Assembly (NCBI RefSeq): GCF_014192105.1 | Contig: NZ_JACHXK010000007.1 | Span: 62,001 to 126,000 of the forward strand | Source of the DNA: Paenibacillus phyllosphaerae | GTDB taxonomy: Bacteria > Bacillota > Bacilli > Paenibacillales > Paenibacillaceae | Direction of reading: 5' to 3' | DNA length: 64,000 nt | Part shown: piece by piece, positions 1 to 8,788 of the stretch | Numbering within the stretch: position 1 is the stretch's first letter | How the letters are laid out: every line of letters starts with the position of its first letter | Position numbers and translations under genes: made by a program | The notes under the pieces: generated by a model | What the model was told of the DNA's origin: nothing | Database searches by the model: none | What the model saw: only the letters and a program-made list of their open reading frames with translations

Positions 1-1
1 G

Positions 2-823
2 CTCGGCTACAATATCAATCTGGCGGACGGCAAGGTCGAGATCTGGATGGGCAACGACCGCAACAAGGAGCTGCTGCAGTATCTGAACAAGCTCTATAGC
101 GAGAAGCTGCTCGATCCTGAGGTTTTCTCGCAAAAAGAAGCCGAGTACCTCGCCAAGCAAGGGTCCGGCAATACGGGTTTCTTCTTCGATCAGACGAACA
201 ATCCGTTCCTCCCGATCGCCGACCAATATACGGGGATCGCGCCGCTTGAAGGCCCGCACGGCGATCGTCTGCAAAGCCAAGGCGCGCCGGTGCCGCGGGA
301 TTTCGGATCCTTCGCCATCGCCTCGGTCAATGAACATCCGGAGGCCGCGCTGCGTTGGGTGGACTATTTCTACGGCGAGGAAGGCTCGACCTTGCTCCGC
401 TTCGGAAGAGAAGGCGAGCATTACGAGCTGAAGGACGGCATTCCTTACTATACGGAACAATTCCTGCAATCGGGCAATCAAGCCAAGATTACGCCGTATG
501 CCGGAGGCGGAGCGCCTCACCTGATCAGCGATAAGGTCGCATCCTTCATTAACCCGCCGCAGGTTCAGGAAGCGCAGAAGAAGCTGGATCCGTATATGCC
601 GGAGATTCGTTACGCCGCTCCGATGTTCGACGAAGAGACCGCGCGGAAGGTCGACGTGCTGCGCAACGATATCGATAAGTATTACGAAGAGCAAAGCACC
701 AAATTCATTGCCGGAGCCATCGGCTTCGAGAAGTGGGATGAATTCCAGGCAACGCTGAAGAAGATGGGATTGGAAGATTTGCAGCAGATCTATCAAACCG
801 CTTACGACGCGATGGAGAAATAA
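2..823 (+). CDS. Extracellular solute-binding protein, C-terminal part (sugar ABC transporter)
   Basis: The reading frame is already open at the left edge, so only the C-terminal 273 or so residues are present; the signal peptide and lipobox lie outside. It looks like the end of a family 1 (LplA-type) solute-binding lipoprotein that captures oligosaccharides outside the cell. Support comes from length, acidic/aromatic-rich composition and the two LplB/LplC-type permeases directly downstream (28 to 50 nt gap). With the GH51 arabinofuranosidase further on, arabinan- or arabinoxylan-derived oligosaccharides are the most likely ligand, by inference. Any in-frame ATG near position 47 is internal. 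Confidence 0.85.
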   Translation, partial: LGYNINLADGKVEIWMGNDRNKELLQYLNKLYSEKLLDPEVFSQKEAEYLAKQGSGNTGFFFDQTNNPFLPIADQYTGIAPLEGPHGDRLQSQGAPVPRDFGSFAIASVNEHPEAALRWVDYFYGEEGSTLLRFGREGEHYELKDGIPYYTEQFLQSGNQAKITPYAGGGAPHLISDKVASFINPPQVQEAQKKLDPYMPEIRYAAPMFDEETARKVDVLRNDIDKYYEEQSTKFIAGAIGFEKWDEFQATLKKMGLEDLQQIYQTAYDAMEK

Positions 824-875
824 GAATTGATGGCGTCATACTAATATTCCGATGGACGAGGGAAGGAGCAAGCTC

Positions 876-1838
876 ATGAAGACGGCGCAGGCCAATCCTA
901 CACGAATCGCGGAGCGCAATAGCTCAAGACCCGGCATCCGGCTGCTGAAGCAAATGGCCAAACGTTACGATTTATATCTCATGCTCCTTCTGCCGGTCGT
1001 CTGGTATTTGATTTTTCACTACGGCCCGTTGTACGGACTGCAGATCGCATTCAAAAATTTCAATCCGGCGAAGGGGATCGTAGGCAGCAGTTGGGCGGGA
1101 TTCGAGCATTTCGAGCGATTCTTCAATTCGTATTACTTCGGCAGGCTCCTATGGAACACGATGTCCATCAATCTGTTCTCGCTGCTGATCGCATTCCCGA
1201 TCCCGATTCTTCTGGCCCTGATCATTAACGAAATTCCGAGCAAAGCCTTCGGCAAATGGCTGCAGAACATTACGTATCTGCCGCACTTTATATCGATCGT
1301 CGTCATCGTCGGCATGCTGAAGTTGTTCCTTTCGCCCAAAGGCGGTCCCATCAACGGCTTGATCGAGGCTTTCGGCGGCGAACCCATCCGGTTTCTGGAA
1401 GAGGCCGGATGGTTCAAGACGATCTTTATCGGGTCCAACATCTGGCAGAACATGGGCTGGCAGTCAATCATCTATATCGCTGCGCTGAGCGGCGTCAACC
1501 CGCAGCTGTACGAAGCGGCGAAGATGGACGGGGCTTCCCGGCTCCGGCGGATCTGGCACGTCTCGCTGCCCGGTATCGTCCCGGTCATCGTCATCCTGCT
1601 CATCCTCGATATCGGCCACTTCATGAATATCGGGTTCGAGAAGGTGCTGCTCATGCAAAATAATCTAAATCTCGAGTCGAGCGACGTGATCTCCACCTTC
1701 GTATATACGACAGGCATTCTCAAAGGGGAGTACAGCTATACGGCCGCGATCGGCTTGTTCAACTCAATCATTAATCTCGCGCTCTTGCTGCTAGTGAACC
1801 GCATTGCGCGCAAGACGTCGGAGACGAGCTTATGGTAA
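876..1838 (+). CDS. ABC transporter permease, LplB type
   Basis: Inner-membrane permease of a carbohydrate ABC importer, about 320 residues. Around six membrane segments are visible, starting near residue 35 (LYLMLLLPVVWYLIF), and the EAA loop reads YEAAKMDGASRLRRIWHVSLP, the signature that contacts the ATPase. An upstream in-frame ATG at 852 exists, but GGAAGGAG at 861-868 sits 7 nt before the ATG at 876, so 876 is preferred. It works with the next gene and the preceding binding protein; no ATPase is nearby, as usual for this family, which shares an MsmX-type ATPase encoded elsewhere. Confidence 0.93.
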   Translation: MKTAQANPTRIAERNSSRPGIRLLKQMAKRYDLYLMLLLPVVWYLIFHYGPLYGLQIAFKNFNPAKGIVGSSWAGFEHFERFFNSYYFGRLLWNTMSINLFSLLIAFPIPILLALIINEIPSKAFGKWLQNITYLPHFISIVVIVGMLKLFLSPKGGPINGLIEAFGGEPIRFLEEAGWFKTIFIGSNIWQNMGWQSIIYIAALSGVNPQLYEAAKMDGASRLRRIWHVSLPGIVPVIVILLILDIGHFMNIGFEKVLLMQNNLNLESSDVISTFVYTTGILKGEYSYTAAIGLFNSIINLALLLLVNRIARKTSETSLW

Positions 1839-1851
1839 AGGAGGTGCGCAC

Positions 1852-2745
1852 ATGTTCAGACGAGCAGGAATAGACGGCGGAAAGGACGAACGGCTGTTCA
1901 ATGCGGCCGTGTACGCGGTTGCGGCGTTAATTATCGCGATCGTGCTGTATCCGCTGCTGTTCGTGGTCAGCGCTTCGATAAGCGATCCGGCGAAGGTGCT
2001 GAGCGGGGAAGTGTGGCTGCTGCCTAAAGGCGTTACCTTGGAAGCCTATACGAGCATTCTCCATAACGACAAAATATGGATCGGTTACCGCAATACGATT
2101 ATCTACGCGGTCGTGGGCACGGCCATTAACATGGTCATGACGATCTTGGCGGCCTATCCGCTGTCAAGACCGGATCTCCCCGGACGCAACGTCATCATGA
2201 TCTTCATTACGCTCACGCTGTTCTTCAGCGGGGGATTGATTCCGACTTATTTGCTCGTGAAGGACTTAGGGATGGTGGATACGATGTGGGCGCTCATCGT
2301 ACCTGGCGCGATCTCGACCTACAATCTGATCGTTATGCGGACGTACTTCCAATCCAGCATCCCCTGGGAGCTGCAAGAGGCCGCCCGCATAGACGGATGC
2401 TCGAACCTGCGGCTGCTGCTTAACATTATCCTGCCGCTATCGAAGCCAATTCTGGCGGTAATGGTCCTATTCTACGCGGTGGGCCATTGGAATTCATTCT
2501 TCAGCGCCCTCATCTACATCCGGGACGAAGCGCGTTATCCGCTGCAACTCGTGCTGCGCGAAATCTTAATGATCAGCCAATCGGATGCGGTGGACGGCAA
2601 TGTCGGGCTAGAGGATAAAATCCTTCTGGCCGAGAGCATCAAATACGCGGTTATCATCGTCTCCAGCCTGCCGGTATGGATCATGTATCCGTTCGTGCAG
2701 CGGCATTTCGTCAAAGGCGTGATGATCGGATCAATCAAAGGCTAA
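1852..2745 (+). CDS. Carbohydrate ABC transporter permease, LplC type
   Basis: Second permease of the sugar importer, 297 residues with about six membrane segments. The EAA loop is LQEAARIDGCSNLRLLLNII and the C-terminus ends in the family-typical FVKGVMIGSIKG. A strong ribosome site (AAAGGAGGTG, 1837-1845) overlaps the stop of the preceding permease, so the start is placed at ATG 1852 rather than the upstream in-frame codon at 1804. Pairs with the LplB-type permease in the membrane. Confidence 0.94.
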   Translation: MFRRAGIDGGKDERLFNAAVYAVAALIIAIVLYPLLFVVSASISDPAKVLSGEVWLLPKGVTLEAYTSILHNDKIWIGYRNTIIYAVVGTAINMVMTILAAYPLSRPDLPGRNVIMIFITLTLFFSGGLIPTYLLVKDLGMVDTMWALIVPGAISTYNLIVMRTYFQSSIPWELQEAARIDGCSNLRLLLNIILPLSKPILAVMVLFYAVGHWNSFFSALIYIRDEARYPLQLVLREILMISQSDAVDGNVGLEDKILLAESIKYAVIIVSSLPVWIMYPFVQRHFVKGVMIGSIKG

Positions 2746-2764
2746 AACGGAAGGAAGGGTTTCA

Positions 2765-4792
2765 TTGACATCGAACGCTAGCATTACCATCAACTGCCGC
2801 GACAGAAGCGAGCATGTAATCAACCCTTATTTGTTCGGGCATTTCGTGGAGGATATTCGGGATCATATGGAAGCGATGCTCGCCTATCCCTTGAAAGATA
2901 TGGATTTCGAGAGCGAGTCCGCAGCGGGAACGGCAGTATCGGGCAGCTGGAGCGCCTACACGAACGGGCGCAACACCGACTATGCGCTCGAGTCGCCGGC
3001 GACGCGCCATTCGGGCCGGGCCCAGCGCATTCGGCTGCGCAGCGACGACGAAGCCTATGCGGGACTTGCGCAGCGGGCCGCGCTGAAAGGACCGATGACG
3101 TATGCGGTCAGGCTGGTGGCTCGGGCTTCCATCGAACTTAAGTACCTGCTGGTCGAAGCGGTCGACCGGCGCACGGAAGAACGGCTCGGGCTGGTCCGCG
3201 TCGAGCTATCCGGCCATAACTGGAAGGAATATGAAGCAACGCTGTCGGTCGACCGCGCATGCTCCGACGCCGAGATTCGGCTCTATGTGCCGGCCGATCA
3301 CCCGAGATGGATCGATCACGTTTCGACCGGCATGCTCTGGCTCGACCACGTCTCCTTACTGCCGCAAGATGCGATCGGCCTGGTAAAGTGCGAGGTCGTC
3401 GAGATGACCCGAGCGCTGAACGCAGGCATGATGAGGCTCGGCGGCAACTACATCAGCGCCTATCACTGGGAGCATGGCGTCGGTCCGGTCATGGAGCGTC
3501 CAATCATGTTCAACGAGGCGTGGGGAGGATGGGCGTGCAAATATTTCGGCACGGACGAATATATCCGATTCTGCCGGGAGCTCGATGTGGAACCGCTCAT
3601 CTGCGTGAATGACGGATCCGGAACGCCGGAGGAAGCGGCGCAATGGGTCGAGTATTGCAACGGCAGCACCGATACGCCGATGGGAGCATGGCGGGCGGCG
3701 AACGGCCATCCGGAACCGTATAACGTCCGGTATTGGGAGATCGGCAACGAAGTGTGGGGCCCATGGCAGGTAGGTACCTGTCCGGCCGATCAGTTCGCGC
3801 ACCGTTATGTCTCTTTTGCCGAGGCGATGAGGGCGGCTGATCCTTCTATCCTTCTGTTGGCTTGCGGGCATACCGACCAAGAGTGGAACAAGGCGGTGCT
3901 GGACATTGCCGGCGAGCAGATCGATTATTTGACCTTGCATCTGTACCACGGCTACGGAAGGTTCGGCATGAACCGGGATACGGACGCGGAGGAGCGCTAT
4001 AAGGCTATCGCCGCGTACTCCGAATGGACGCGCCATGATATTCAGCGGACGGTGGAACAGATCCGTTCGAACGACAAGCACCGCCATGTGAAATTGGCGA
4101 TTACGGAATACAATACGATGTATTATCCGAACACGATCCGCAAAGGGCTGCCGGAAGAGCACACGCTAGGCGCCGCGGTCGCCAACGCCGCTAACTTGAA
4201 CGAGATGCTGCGCAACAGCGATATCGTGCAGATCGGCAGCTTCTCCGATCTCGTGAACGGCTGGCTCGGCGGGTGTATTCGGGTAGGCGACCATTATGCC
4301 GATCAATATTGCGGCCGAGCTCCCGGATGGAGCGGTTATCCGCTTACGGTCTACGGTACGCCTACGTATGAAGTCTTGAAGTTATACGCGAGCCGGGACA
4401 TCCGGCGGATTCTCCCCGTCGACGCCGTGTGCGGCACCTTCTCGGTCGCTTCCGTGAAGCCTGCGCCATTCGAGTTGGAAGCCCTTCCGGATCTGGATAT
4501 CACGGCTTGCACGAATGAGGACGGGAGTATAGTTACGGTATTCATCGTGAACCGCAGCTTGCAGGAGGTAACCGCCAAGCTGAGCTTATCGGGCTTCGAT
4601 CTGCCTGACGAGACGATTCTGCACGAGATTACGGGGAATTCGATCGATGACATCAATTCCGTCTTCGAGCCGGAACGGATCGTCAGCAAAGAGCGAGTGG
4701 TTCGGGCAGAGGCGTGGGAGCAAGGTTACCCACTTAGGCCAGCGTCGGTGTATGCGCTCGAATGGAAGGCGAAGCACGGATCCAATAGCTGA
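2765..4792 (+). CDS. Alpha-L-arabinofuranosidase, GH51
   Basis: Retaining glycosidase that releases terminal arabinofuranose from arabino-oligosaccharides; with no signal peptide it is cytoplasmic and would act on the imported sugars. 675 residues: an N-terminal region including a galactose-binding-like beta domain, a (beta/alpha)8 core and a C-terminal beta domain. The GH51 acid/base motif YWEIGNEVWGPW gives Glu329, and the nucleophile motif AITEYNT gives Glu448. Start is TTG at 2765, 4 nt after the purine-rich GGAAGGAAGGG; no better ATG exists. It follows the permease by 19 nt, so it is in the same operon. Confidence 0.93.
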   Translation: MTSNASITINCRDRSEHVINPYLFGHFVEDIRDHMEAMLAYPLKDMDFESESAAGTAVSGSWSAYTNGRNTDYALESPATRHSGRAQRIRLRSDDEAYAGLAQRAALKGPMTYAVRLVARASIELKYLLVEAVDRRTEERLGLVRVELSGHNWKEYEATLSVDRACSDAEIRLYVPADHPRWIDHVSTGMLWLDHVSLLPQDAIGLVKCEVVEMTRALNAGMMRLGGNYISAYHWEHGVGPVMERPIMFNEAWGGWACKYFGTDEYIRFCRELDVEPLICVNDGSGTPEEAAQWVEYCNGSTDTPMGAWRAANGHPEPYNVRYWEIGNEVWGPWQVGTCPADQFAHRYVSFAEAMRAADPSILLLACGHTDQEWNKAVLDIAGEQIDYLTLHLYHGYGRFGMNRDTDAEERYKAIAAYSEWTRHDIQRTVEQIRSNDKHRHVKLAITEYNTMYYPNTIRKGLPEEHTLGAAVANAANLNEMLRNSDIVQIGSFSDLVNGWLGGCIRVGDHYADQYCGRAPGWSGYPLTVYGTPTYEVLKLYASRDIRRILPVDAVCGTFSVASVKPAPFELEALPDLDITACTNEDGSIVTVFIVNRSLQEVTAKLSLSGFDLPDETILHEITGNSIDDINSVFEPERIVSKERVVRAEAWEQGYPLRPASVYALEWKAKHGSNS

Positions 4793-4874
4793 GAATCCCT
4801 TTAACCAAAATTAGACCCAATCATTTGGGATAAGTACGACCATTCGCGTATGGAGACTTCAGGGAGGTTCAGCT

Positions 4875-6383
4875 ATGGATAGACCCAATATATTATTGAT
4901 TACAAGCGATCAGCAGCATTGGAATACGATCGGCGCCTTCAACCCGGAGATCCGGACGCCTAATCTGGACCGTCTGGTCGGGGAAGGGACGACATTCAGC
5001 CGGGCTTATTGCCCGAGCCCCGTCTGCACGCCTAGCCGATCATCGATCATCACGGGCATGTATCCGAGCCAGCACGGCGCATGGACGCTAGGCACGAAGC
5101 TGCTGGAAGACCGGCATACGATTGGAGAGGACCTCCAGGCGAGCGGCTATCAGACGGCGCTGATCGGCAAAGCCCATTTTCAGCCGCTAAAAGGAACGGA
5201 CGAATATCCTTCGCTGGAATCGTACCCGATTCTGCAGGATCTGGACTACTGGCGCACCAATAACGGGCCCTTCTACGGGTTCAATCATGTGGAGCTCGCG
5301 CGCAACCATACGAACGAAGCGCACGTCGGACAGCATTACGCCCTCTGGATGGAAGAGAAGGGCTGCGCGAATTGGCGCGATTACTTCCTGGCTCCGACGG
5401 GCACGATGGATCCTTCCATTGCGCATACTTGGGCGATTCCCGAAATGTATCATTACGACAACTGGATCGCGGAACGCACCAATGCATTGCTCGAGCAGTA
5501 CAAGGAGCAGCAGCAGCCGTTCTTCTTGTGGTCGAGCTTCTTCGACCCGCATCCGGATTACCTGGTTCCCGAGCCGTGGGATAAAATGTATGATCCGAAC
5601 TCGCTCACGATCCCGACGCTTACGGAGGGAGAGCATGACCGCAATCCGCCGCATTTCGGCTTGACGCAGGAGCAGAATCCGAACTTTGACTACCTCCGGG
5701 AGACCGGACACGGCATTCACGGGTATCAATCCCATCTCGTGCCCGAGGAAGAAGGCAAGCAGCTTGTCGCTACCTACTACGGTATGATCAGCCTGATGGA
5801 CAAATATATCGGGAAGATCCTCGACAAGCTGGATGAGCTGGGACTCGCGGATAACACGATCGTCGTCTTTACGACCGACCACGGGCATTTCTTCGGACAG
5901 CACGGGCTCCAGTACAAAGGCGGCTTTCATTACGAGGATCTGATCCGTCTGCCTTTCCTCGTGCGTTATCCCGGGAAGGTGCCGGCAGGCGTGACTAGTC
6001 CGGCGATTCAGTCGCTCGTCGATCTGGCTCCGACCTTCTTGTCGCTCTGCGGAATTCAAGCTCCGGCGGCCATGACCGGCGTCGATCAGAGCGAGGTGTG
6101 GCGGGGTCAGCGTTCGTCGGCGCGCGACCATGCGCTGTGCGAATTCCGCCATGAACCGACGACGATCCACCAGAAGACGTATGTTGACGCCCGCTATAAA
6201 CTGACGGTCTACTACCGCCAAACGTACGGCGAGCTATTCGACCTACAAGAGGATCCCGGCGAGCTGCGCAATCTGTGGGACGATCCCGAATCCGCAAGTT
6301 TGAAGTCCGAGCTGCTGCTGAAATATGCATGGGCCGAGCTTGGCAAGGAATCGATGCCGATGCCTCGCATCTGGCATGCGTAA
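4875..6383 (+). CDS. Type I sulfatase (arylsulfatase A family)
   Basis: Predicted sulfate-ester hydrolase of 502 residues. The N-terminal metal-binding motif PNILLITSDQQ and the CTPSR signature are present; Cys51 would be converted to formylglycine, the catalytic nucleophile, by a formylglycine-generating enzyme or anaerobic maturase encoded elsewhere. A second metal-site segment reads TTDHGHFFGQHG. There is no signal peptide, so it should act in the cytoplasm on imported substrate. A good ribosome site (GGGAGGT) precedes ATG 4875. It lies 82 nt after the arabinofuranosidase in the same direction, suggesting a sulfated or otherwise modified arabino-glycan, though some family members are phosphodiesterases or phosphonate hydrolases. 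Confidence 0.88.
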   Translation: MDRPNILLITSDQQHWNTIGAFNPEIRTPNLDRLVGEGTTFSRAYCPSPVCTPSRSSIITGMYPSQHGAWTLGTKLLEDRHTIGEDLQASGYQTALIGKAHFQPLKGTDEYPSLESYPILQDLDYWRTNNGPFYGFNHVELARNHTNEAHVGQHYALWMEEKGCANWRDYFLAPTGTMDPSIAHTWAIPEMYHYDNWIAERTNALLEQYKEQQQPFFLWSSFFDPHPDYLVPEPWDKMYDPNSLTIPTLTEGEHDRNPPHFGLTQEQNPNFDYLRETGHGIHGYQSHLVPEEEGKQLVATYYGMISLMDKYIGKILDKLDELGLADNTIVVFTTDHGHFFGQHGLQYKGGFHYEDLIRLPFLVRYPGKVPAGVTSPAIQSLVDLAPTFLSLCGIQAPAAMTGVDQSEVWRGQRSSARDHALCEFRHEPTTIHQKTYVDARYKLTVYYRQTYGELFDLQEDPGELRNLWDDPESASLKSELLLKYAWAELGKESMPMPRIWHA

Positions 6384-6400
6384 TCGCGATATAGACATGA

Positions 6401-6443
6401 GAACAAACCGATCCCGGTACATAGACCGGAGATCGGTTTGTTC
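6401..6443. terminator. Convergent-gene hairpin
   Basis: A 13-bp arm GAACAAACCGATC (6401-6413) pairs perfectly with GATCGGTTTGTTC (6431-6443), with an inner CGGT/ACCG pair. It lies between the convergent sulfatase and deiminase genes and could end transcription from both sides, although neither side has a long T run. Confidence 0.6.
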
Positions 6444-6514
6444 GTGTTATCGGCTTGGCGCATCGGAGGAGCTTGGCCTTGGTCATACGGCTGAATCCAA
6501 GTATGCGTTGCCTA

Positions 6515-7798
6515 TTAGTACGCCGGCATTTGCTGCGTAATGCAATGGATGCCGCCGCCCCAGAAGTTGACGGCAAGCGGGTCGATTTGCACGATTTTGT
6601 AACCCGGGAAATTGTTCTGCATCAGTTTCTTGAATTGATCGTCGAGGTTCTTCACGTGCTGAGGCAGCCCTTCGCGCCAATACTTCGGAATCAGCACGAC
6701 CTGATTGGAGATCAGGAAGTTCATGTAGCTCACGGCCGGAACCTGGTAGACGGTCTCGCCGGCTTTAATCCCGAATTGCTCATAGTAGTCATCGTTGCCC
6801 GGAACCGTGCTTTTCTCCCAGAACAACGCCAGATCGGGGTTCTCGACCTGGATGACGGTGAACGGTTTGCCGTTCGCGTCCGTCGCGTTGCGCAGCGTCT
6901 CGGCCGCTTCCTCATAGACGCTGTAATCGGCCTTGCCGAGCGGATGCCCGTTCAGCGACGACTTCGGATAGGAGGCGACCAGGACCGTGTTCGGGTTAAT
7001 GAAGCGGGCGACTTCATCGATATGGCCATTGGCCCCGCCGCCGAAGTAGTTGTCGATCAGCGGCTTGTTGTCCGGCGAACGACGGTCTTGGAGGGGGCTG
7101 CGTTCCAGCCAAACAATCTTCTTCTGTCCGTACATCCGCAAATATTCCGCTTCGATCTGCGCCAGCGTCTTGCCCGGATTACGCTGCAAGGCGGTATCCT
7201 TGAATGTGAGCAGTACGCCTTCCCCGTTGACCTCCAAGCCCCCGCCTTCGGCCACATAACCGGAAGAGATCGTCTTCATGCCCAGTTTCTTCGCCATCAC
7301 CTTGTCGACGCCGCCGCGGGACAGCGAGTAGGCGGCTCTCGTCGTATCGACCCCGTAGTTGTTCCAGTTGAAATCCGCGATCAGCGGTTTACCGTCGGTC
7401 GTCTTCAAGAAGAGCGGCCCCGGATCGCGGATGAAAATATTCGCCCCTTCATAGATATGGAATTGCACCTTGGATGCATCGACGCTGTATGCTTTCATCC
7501 AGGACAGCGCTTCTTGTTTGGCTGCCTCGTCCTTGACGACAAGATCGACGCGAACATTCTTATGCAGCGCCGCGATAATCTGGATCGATACCTTATTCGG
7601 CTCCTTCATGCCGGACCAGGCGAGCCACACCGATTTTTGTTTTTCCCATTCGGCGGGGTAGGTGTACCCGTAATCGGAGCGCTCCGATATGGCCATCGGC
7701 TTGTAATCGGCCAACGTGCCTTGCGCTTGAAGCCCGTTCGGGATGCATAAGGTGGTGAGCAGCGTCGCTGCCAGCATGGTTTTAGTTATCTTTTTCAT
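6515..7798 (-). CDS. Secreted agmatine deiminase / peptidylarginine deiminase family protein
   Basis: Guanidino-modifying enzyme family that hydrolyses an arginine-like guanidinium to a citrulline-like ureido group plus ammonia. 427 residues with a Sec signal peptide (MKKITKTMLAATLL, cleavage near residue 25, LQA-QG), so it is exported, unlike classical cytoplasmic agmatine deiminase. Catalytic landmarks: Asp125 in FIRDPGP, His259 in NGHIDE, Cys419 in GGGIHCITQQ; all are intact. GGAGGG lies just before ATG 7798. The neighbouring two-component system and the secreted amidase beyond it share promoter elements with this gene. Free agmatine, peptidyl-arginine or another guanidino compound could be the substrate; the sequence does not decide. 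Confidence 0.87.
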   Translation of the reverse strand: MKKITKTMLAATLLTTLCIPNGLQAQGTLADYKPMAISERSDYGYTYPAEWEKQKSVWLAWSGMKEPNKVSIQIIAALHKNVRVDLVVKDEAAKQEALSWMKAYSVDASKVQFHIYEGANIFIRDPGPLFLKTTDGKPLIADFNWNNYGVDTTRAAYSLSRGGVDKVMAKKLGMKTISSGYVAEGGGLEVNGEGVLLTFKDTALQRNPGKTLAQIEAEYLRMYGQKKIVWLERSPLQDRRSPDNKPLIDNYFGGGANGHIDEVARFINPNTVLVASYPKSSLNGHPLGKADYSVYEEAAETLRNATDANGKPFTVIQVENPDLALFWEKSTVPGNDDYYEQFGIKAGETVYQVPAVSYMNFLISNQVVLIPKYWREGLPQHVKNLDDQFKKLMQNNFPGYKIVQIDPLAVNFWGGGIHCITQQMPAY

Positions 7799-7844
7799 CG
7801 TAGACCCTCCAGATTATGATGTACCACTTGTCGTGATAGGTCTT

Positions 7845-7888
7845 AGTATAAAAAAGCGTTGTGGAATTTTTGTGTCATGTAATTTGAC
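7845..7888 (-). promoter_or_regulatory. Deiminase promoter with conserved 27-bp element
   Basis: Read on the minus strand: a -10 hexamer TATACT (7850-7845) and, exactly 11 nt upstream, a 27-bp element (7888-7862) with three half-sites GTCA, TGACA and TTCCA spaced about one helical turn. No consensus -35 is present where the element sits, which fits activator-dependent initiation. A near-identical element with the same spacing precedes the amidase gene at 12832-12875. Confidence 0.72.
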
Positions 7889-7924
7889 GCATTTTCGATA
7901 AAAACCATCGAAAATGAATTACAT
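7877..7924. promoter_or_regulatory. Dyad symmetry between divergent deiminase and regulator genes
   Basis: Outer arms ATGTAATT (7877-7884) and AATTACAT (7917-7924) and inner 10-bp arms CATTTTCGAT (7890-7899) and ATCGAAAATG (7907-7916) form an interrupted palindrome. Further ATGTAA and TTACAT half-sites lie at 7944-7949 and 7957-7962. It overlaps the deiminase control element and has no T run, so an operator is more likely than a terminator. Confidence 0.6.
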
Positions 7925-7977
7925 CTTGTCTATTTCGCGATCGATGTAATAGAATGTTACATAAATTGGCTCTTTGG

Positions 7978-8076
7978 TTTGCGTTCACGGTCGTGAGACC
8001 GGGAATGCAGCATGGAGCGATCACGAGCTCTTTTGTTTGCGTTCACGGTCGCTAGACCGGGAATGCAGCATGGAGC
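7978..8076 (+). repeat. Two 41-bp direct repeats, each with a small hairpin
   Basis: Copies at 7978-8018 and 8036-8076 are identical except for two adjacent bases. The variable bases sit in the loop of a CGGTC/GACCG hairpin (GTGA loop in one, GCTA in the other), so the stem is preserved. The pair ends 28 nt before the response regulator start, in its probable leader or promoter. They may be regulator-binding sites or RNA hairpins. Confidence 0.75.
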
Positions 8077-8104
8077 AAACGGTTAGCTAACGGGGGCAAC
8101 GGGG

Positions 8105-8788
8105 ATGAGGCATCGAACTTTATTGGTCGTTGAAGACGAAGCTAGATTACGGCAAGTTATCGCGGATTATTTCAAGCAGGCCATGTGGCAGGTTGTCGAA
8201 GCGGATAACGGGCGGGAAGCGATAGAACGGCTGGAGGAGCATGCGATCGACCTGGTCGTGACCGATATTCTGATGCCGGTCATGGACGGATGGGAGCTGT
8301 GCAGGACCATTCGCCGGGAGTCGGCCGTGCCGATTATCGTACTGACCTGCAAGGCGGAGGACGAAGACAAGCTGCGGGGCTATGAGATCGGATCGGACGA
8401 TTACATCGGCAAGCCGTTCAGCCCCAAGGTGCTGGTGGCCAAGGCCAATAATCTGATGGACCGGATGGAAGGCGTGATCGCTGCGGGAGAGTCCGTCATC
8501 CATGGCACGCAGCTGTCGATCAACCGCCTGGCGCACGAAGTGAAAGTGAACGGGAGGATGGTTACGCTCGGCCCGAAGGAATTCGATATTTTGTTGTACC
8601 TCGTGAAGAACCGGGGGATCGTGCTGAGCCGCGAGCAGATCTTGAATCAAATCTGGGGCTATCAATTCGACGGCGATATTCGGGTGGTCGATACCCAGAT
8701 CAAACGGCTGCGGGCCAAGATCGGCGGTGAGGCGGAGCTGATTCAGACCATACCGCGATACGGCTACAAATTCGAGGCCAGGGCATGA
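8105..8788 (+). CDS. OmpR-family response regulator
   Basis: DNA-binding partner of the histidine kinase encoded next (ATGA overlap). 227 residues: receiver domain about 1-120 with acidic pocket ED at 10-11, phospho-acceptor Asp54 in DLVVTDILMP and a conserved Lys in GKPFSP; winged-helix domain about 130-227 with the typical LSREQILNQIWGY and VDTQIKRLRAKI helices. The gene is divergent from the secreted deiminase. Half-sites about 11-12 bp apart in front of both neighbouring hydrolase genes fit an OmpR-type dimer, so these are its likely targets. Confidence 0.95.
   Translation: MRHRTLLVVEDEARLRQVIADYFKQAMWQVVEADNGREAIERLEEHAIDLVVTDILMPVMDGWELCRTIRRESAVPIIVLTCKAEDEDKLRGYEIGSDDYIGKPFSPKVLVAKANNLMDRMEGVIAAGESVIHGTQLSINRLAHEVKVNGRMVTLGPKEFDILLYLVKNRGIVLSREQILNQIWGYQFDGDIRVVDTQIKRLRAKIGGEAELIQTIPRYGYKFEARA

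Noticed and set aside
6455-7750. Long plus-strand open frame of 431 codons opposite the deiminase gene
   Set aside because: It has no ribosome site and no recognisable domain, and it mirrors the codon pattern of the intact deiminase on the other strand.
7978-8076. Start of a CRISPR array
   Set aside because: Only two repeats with a 17-bp spacer, and no cas genes or further units.
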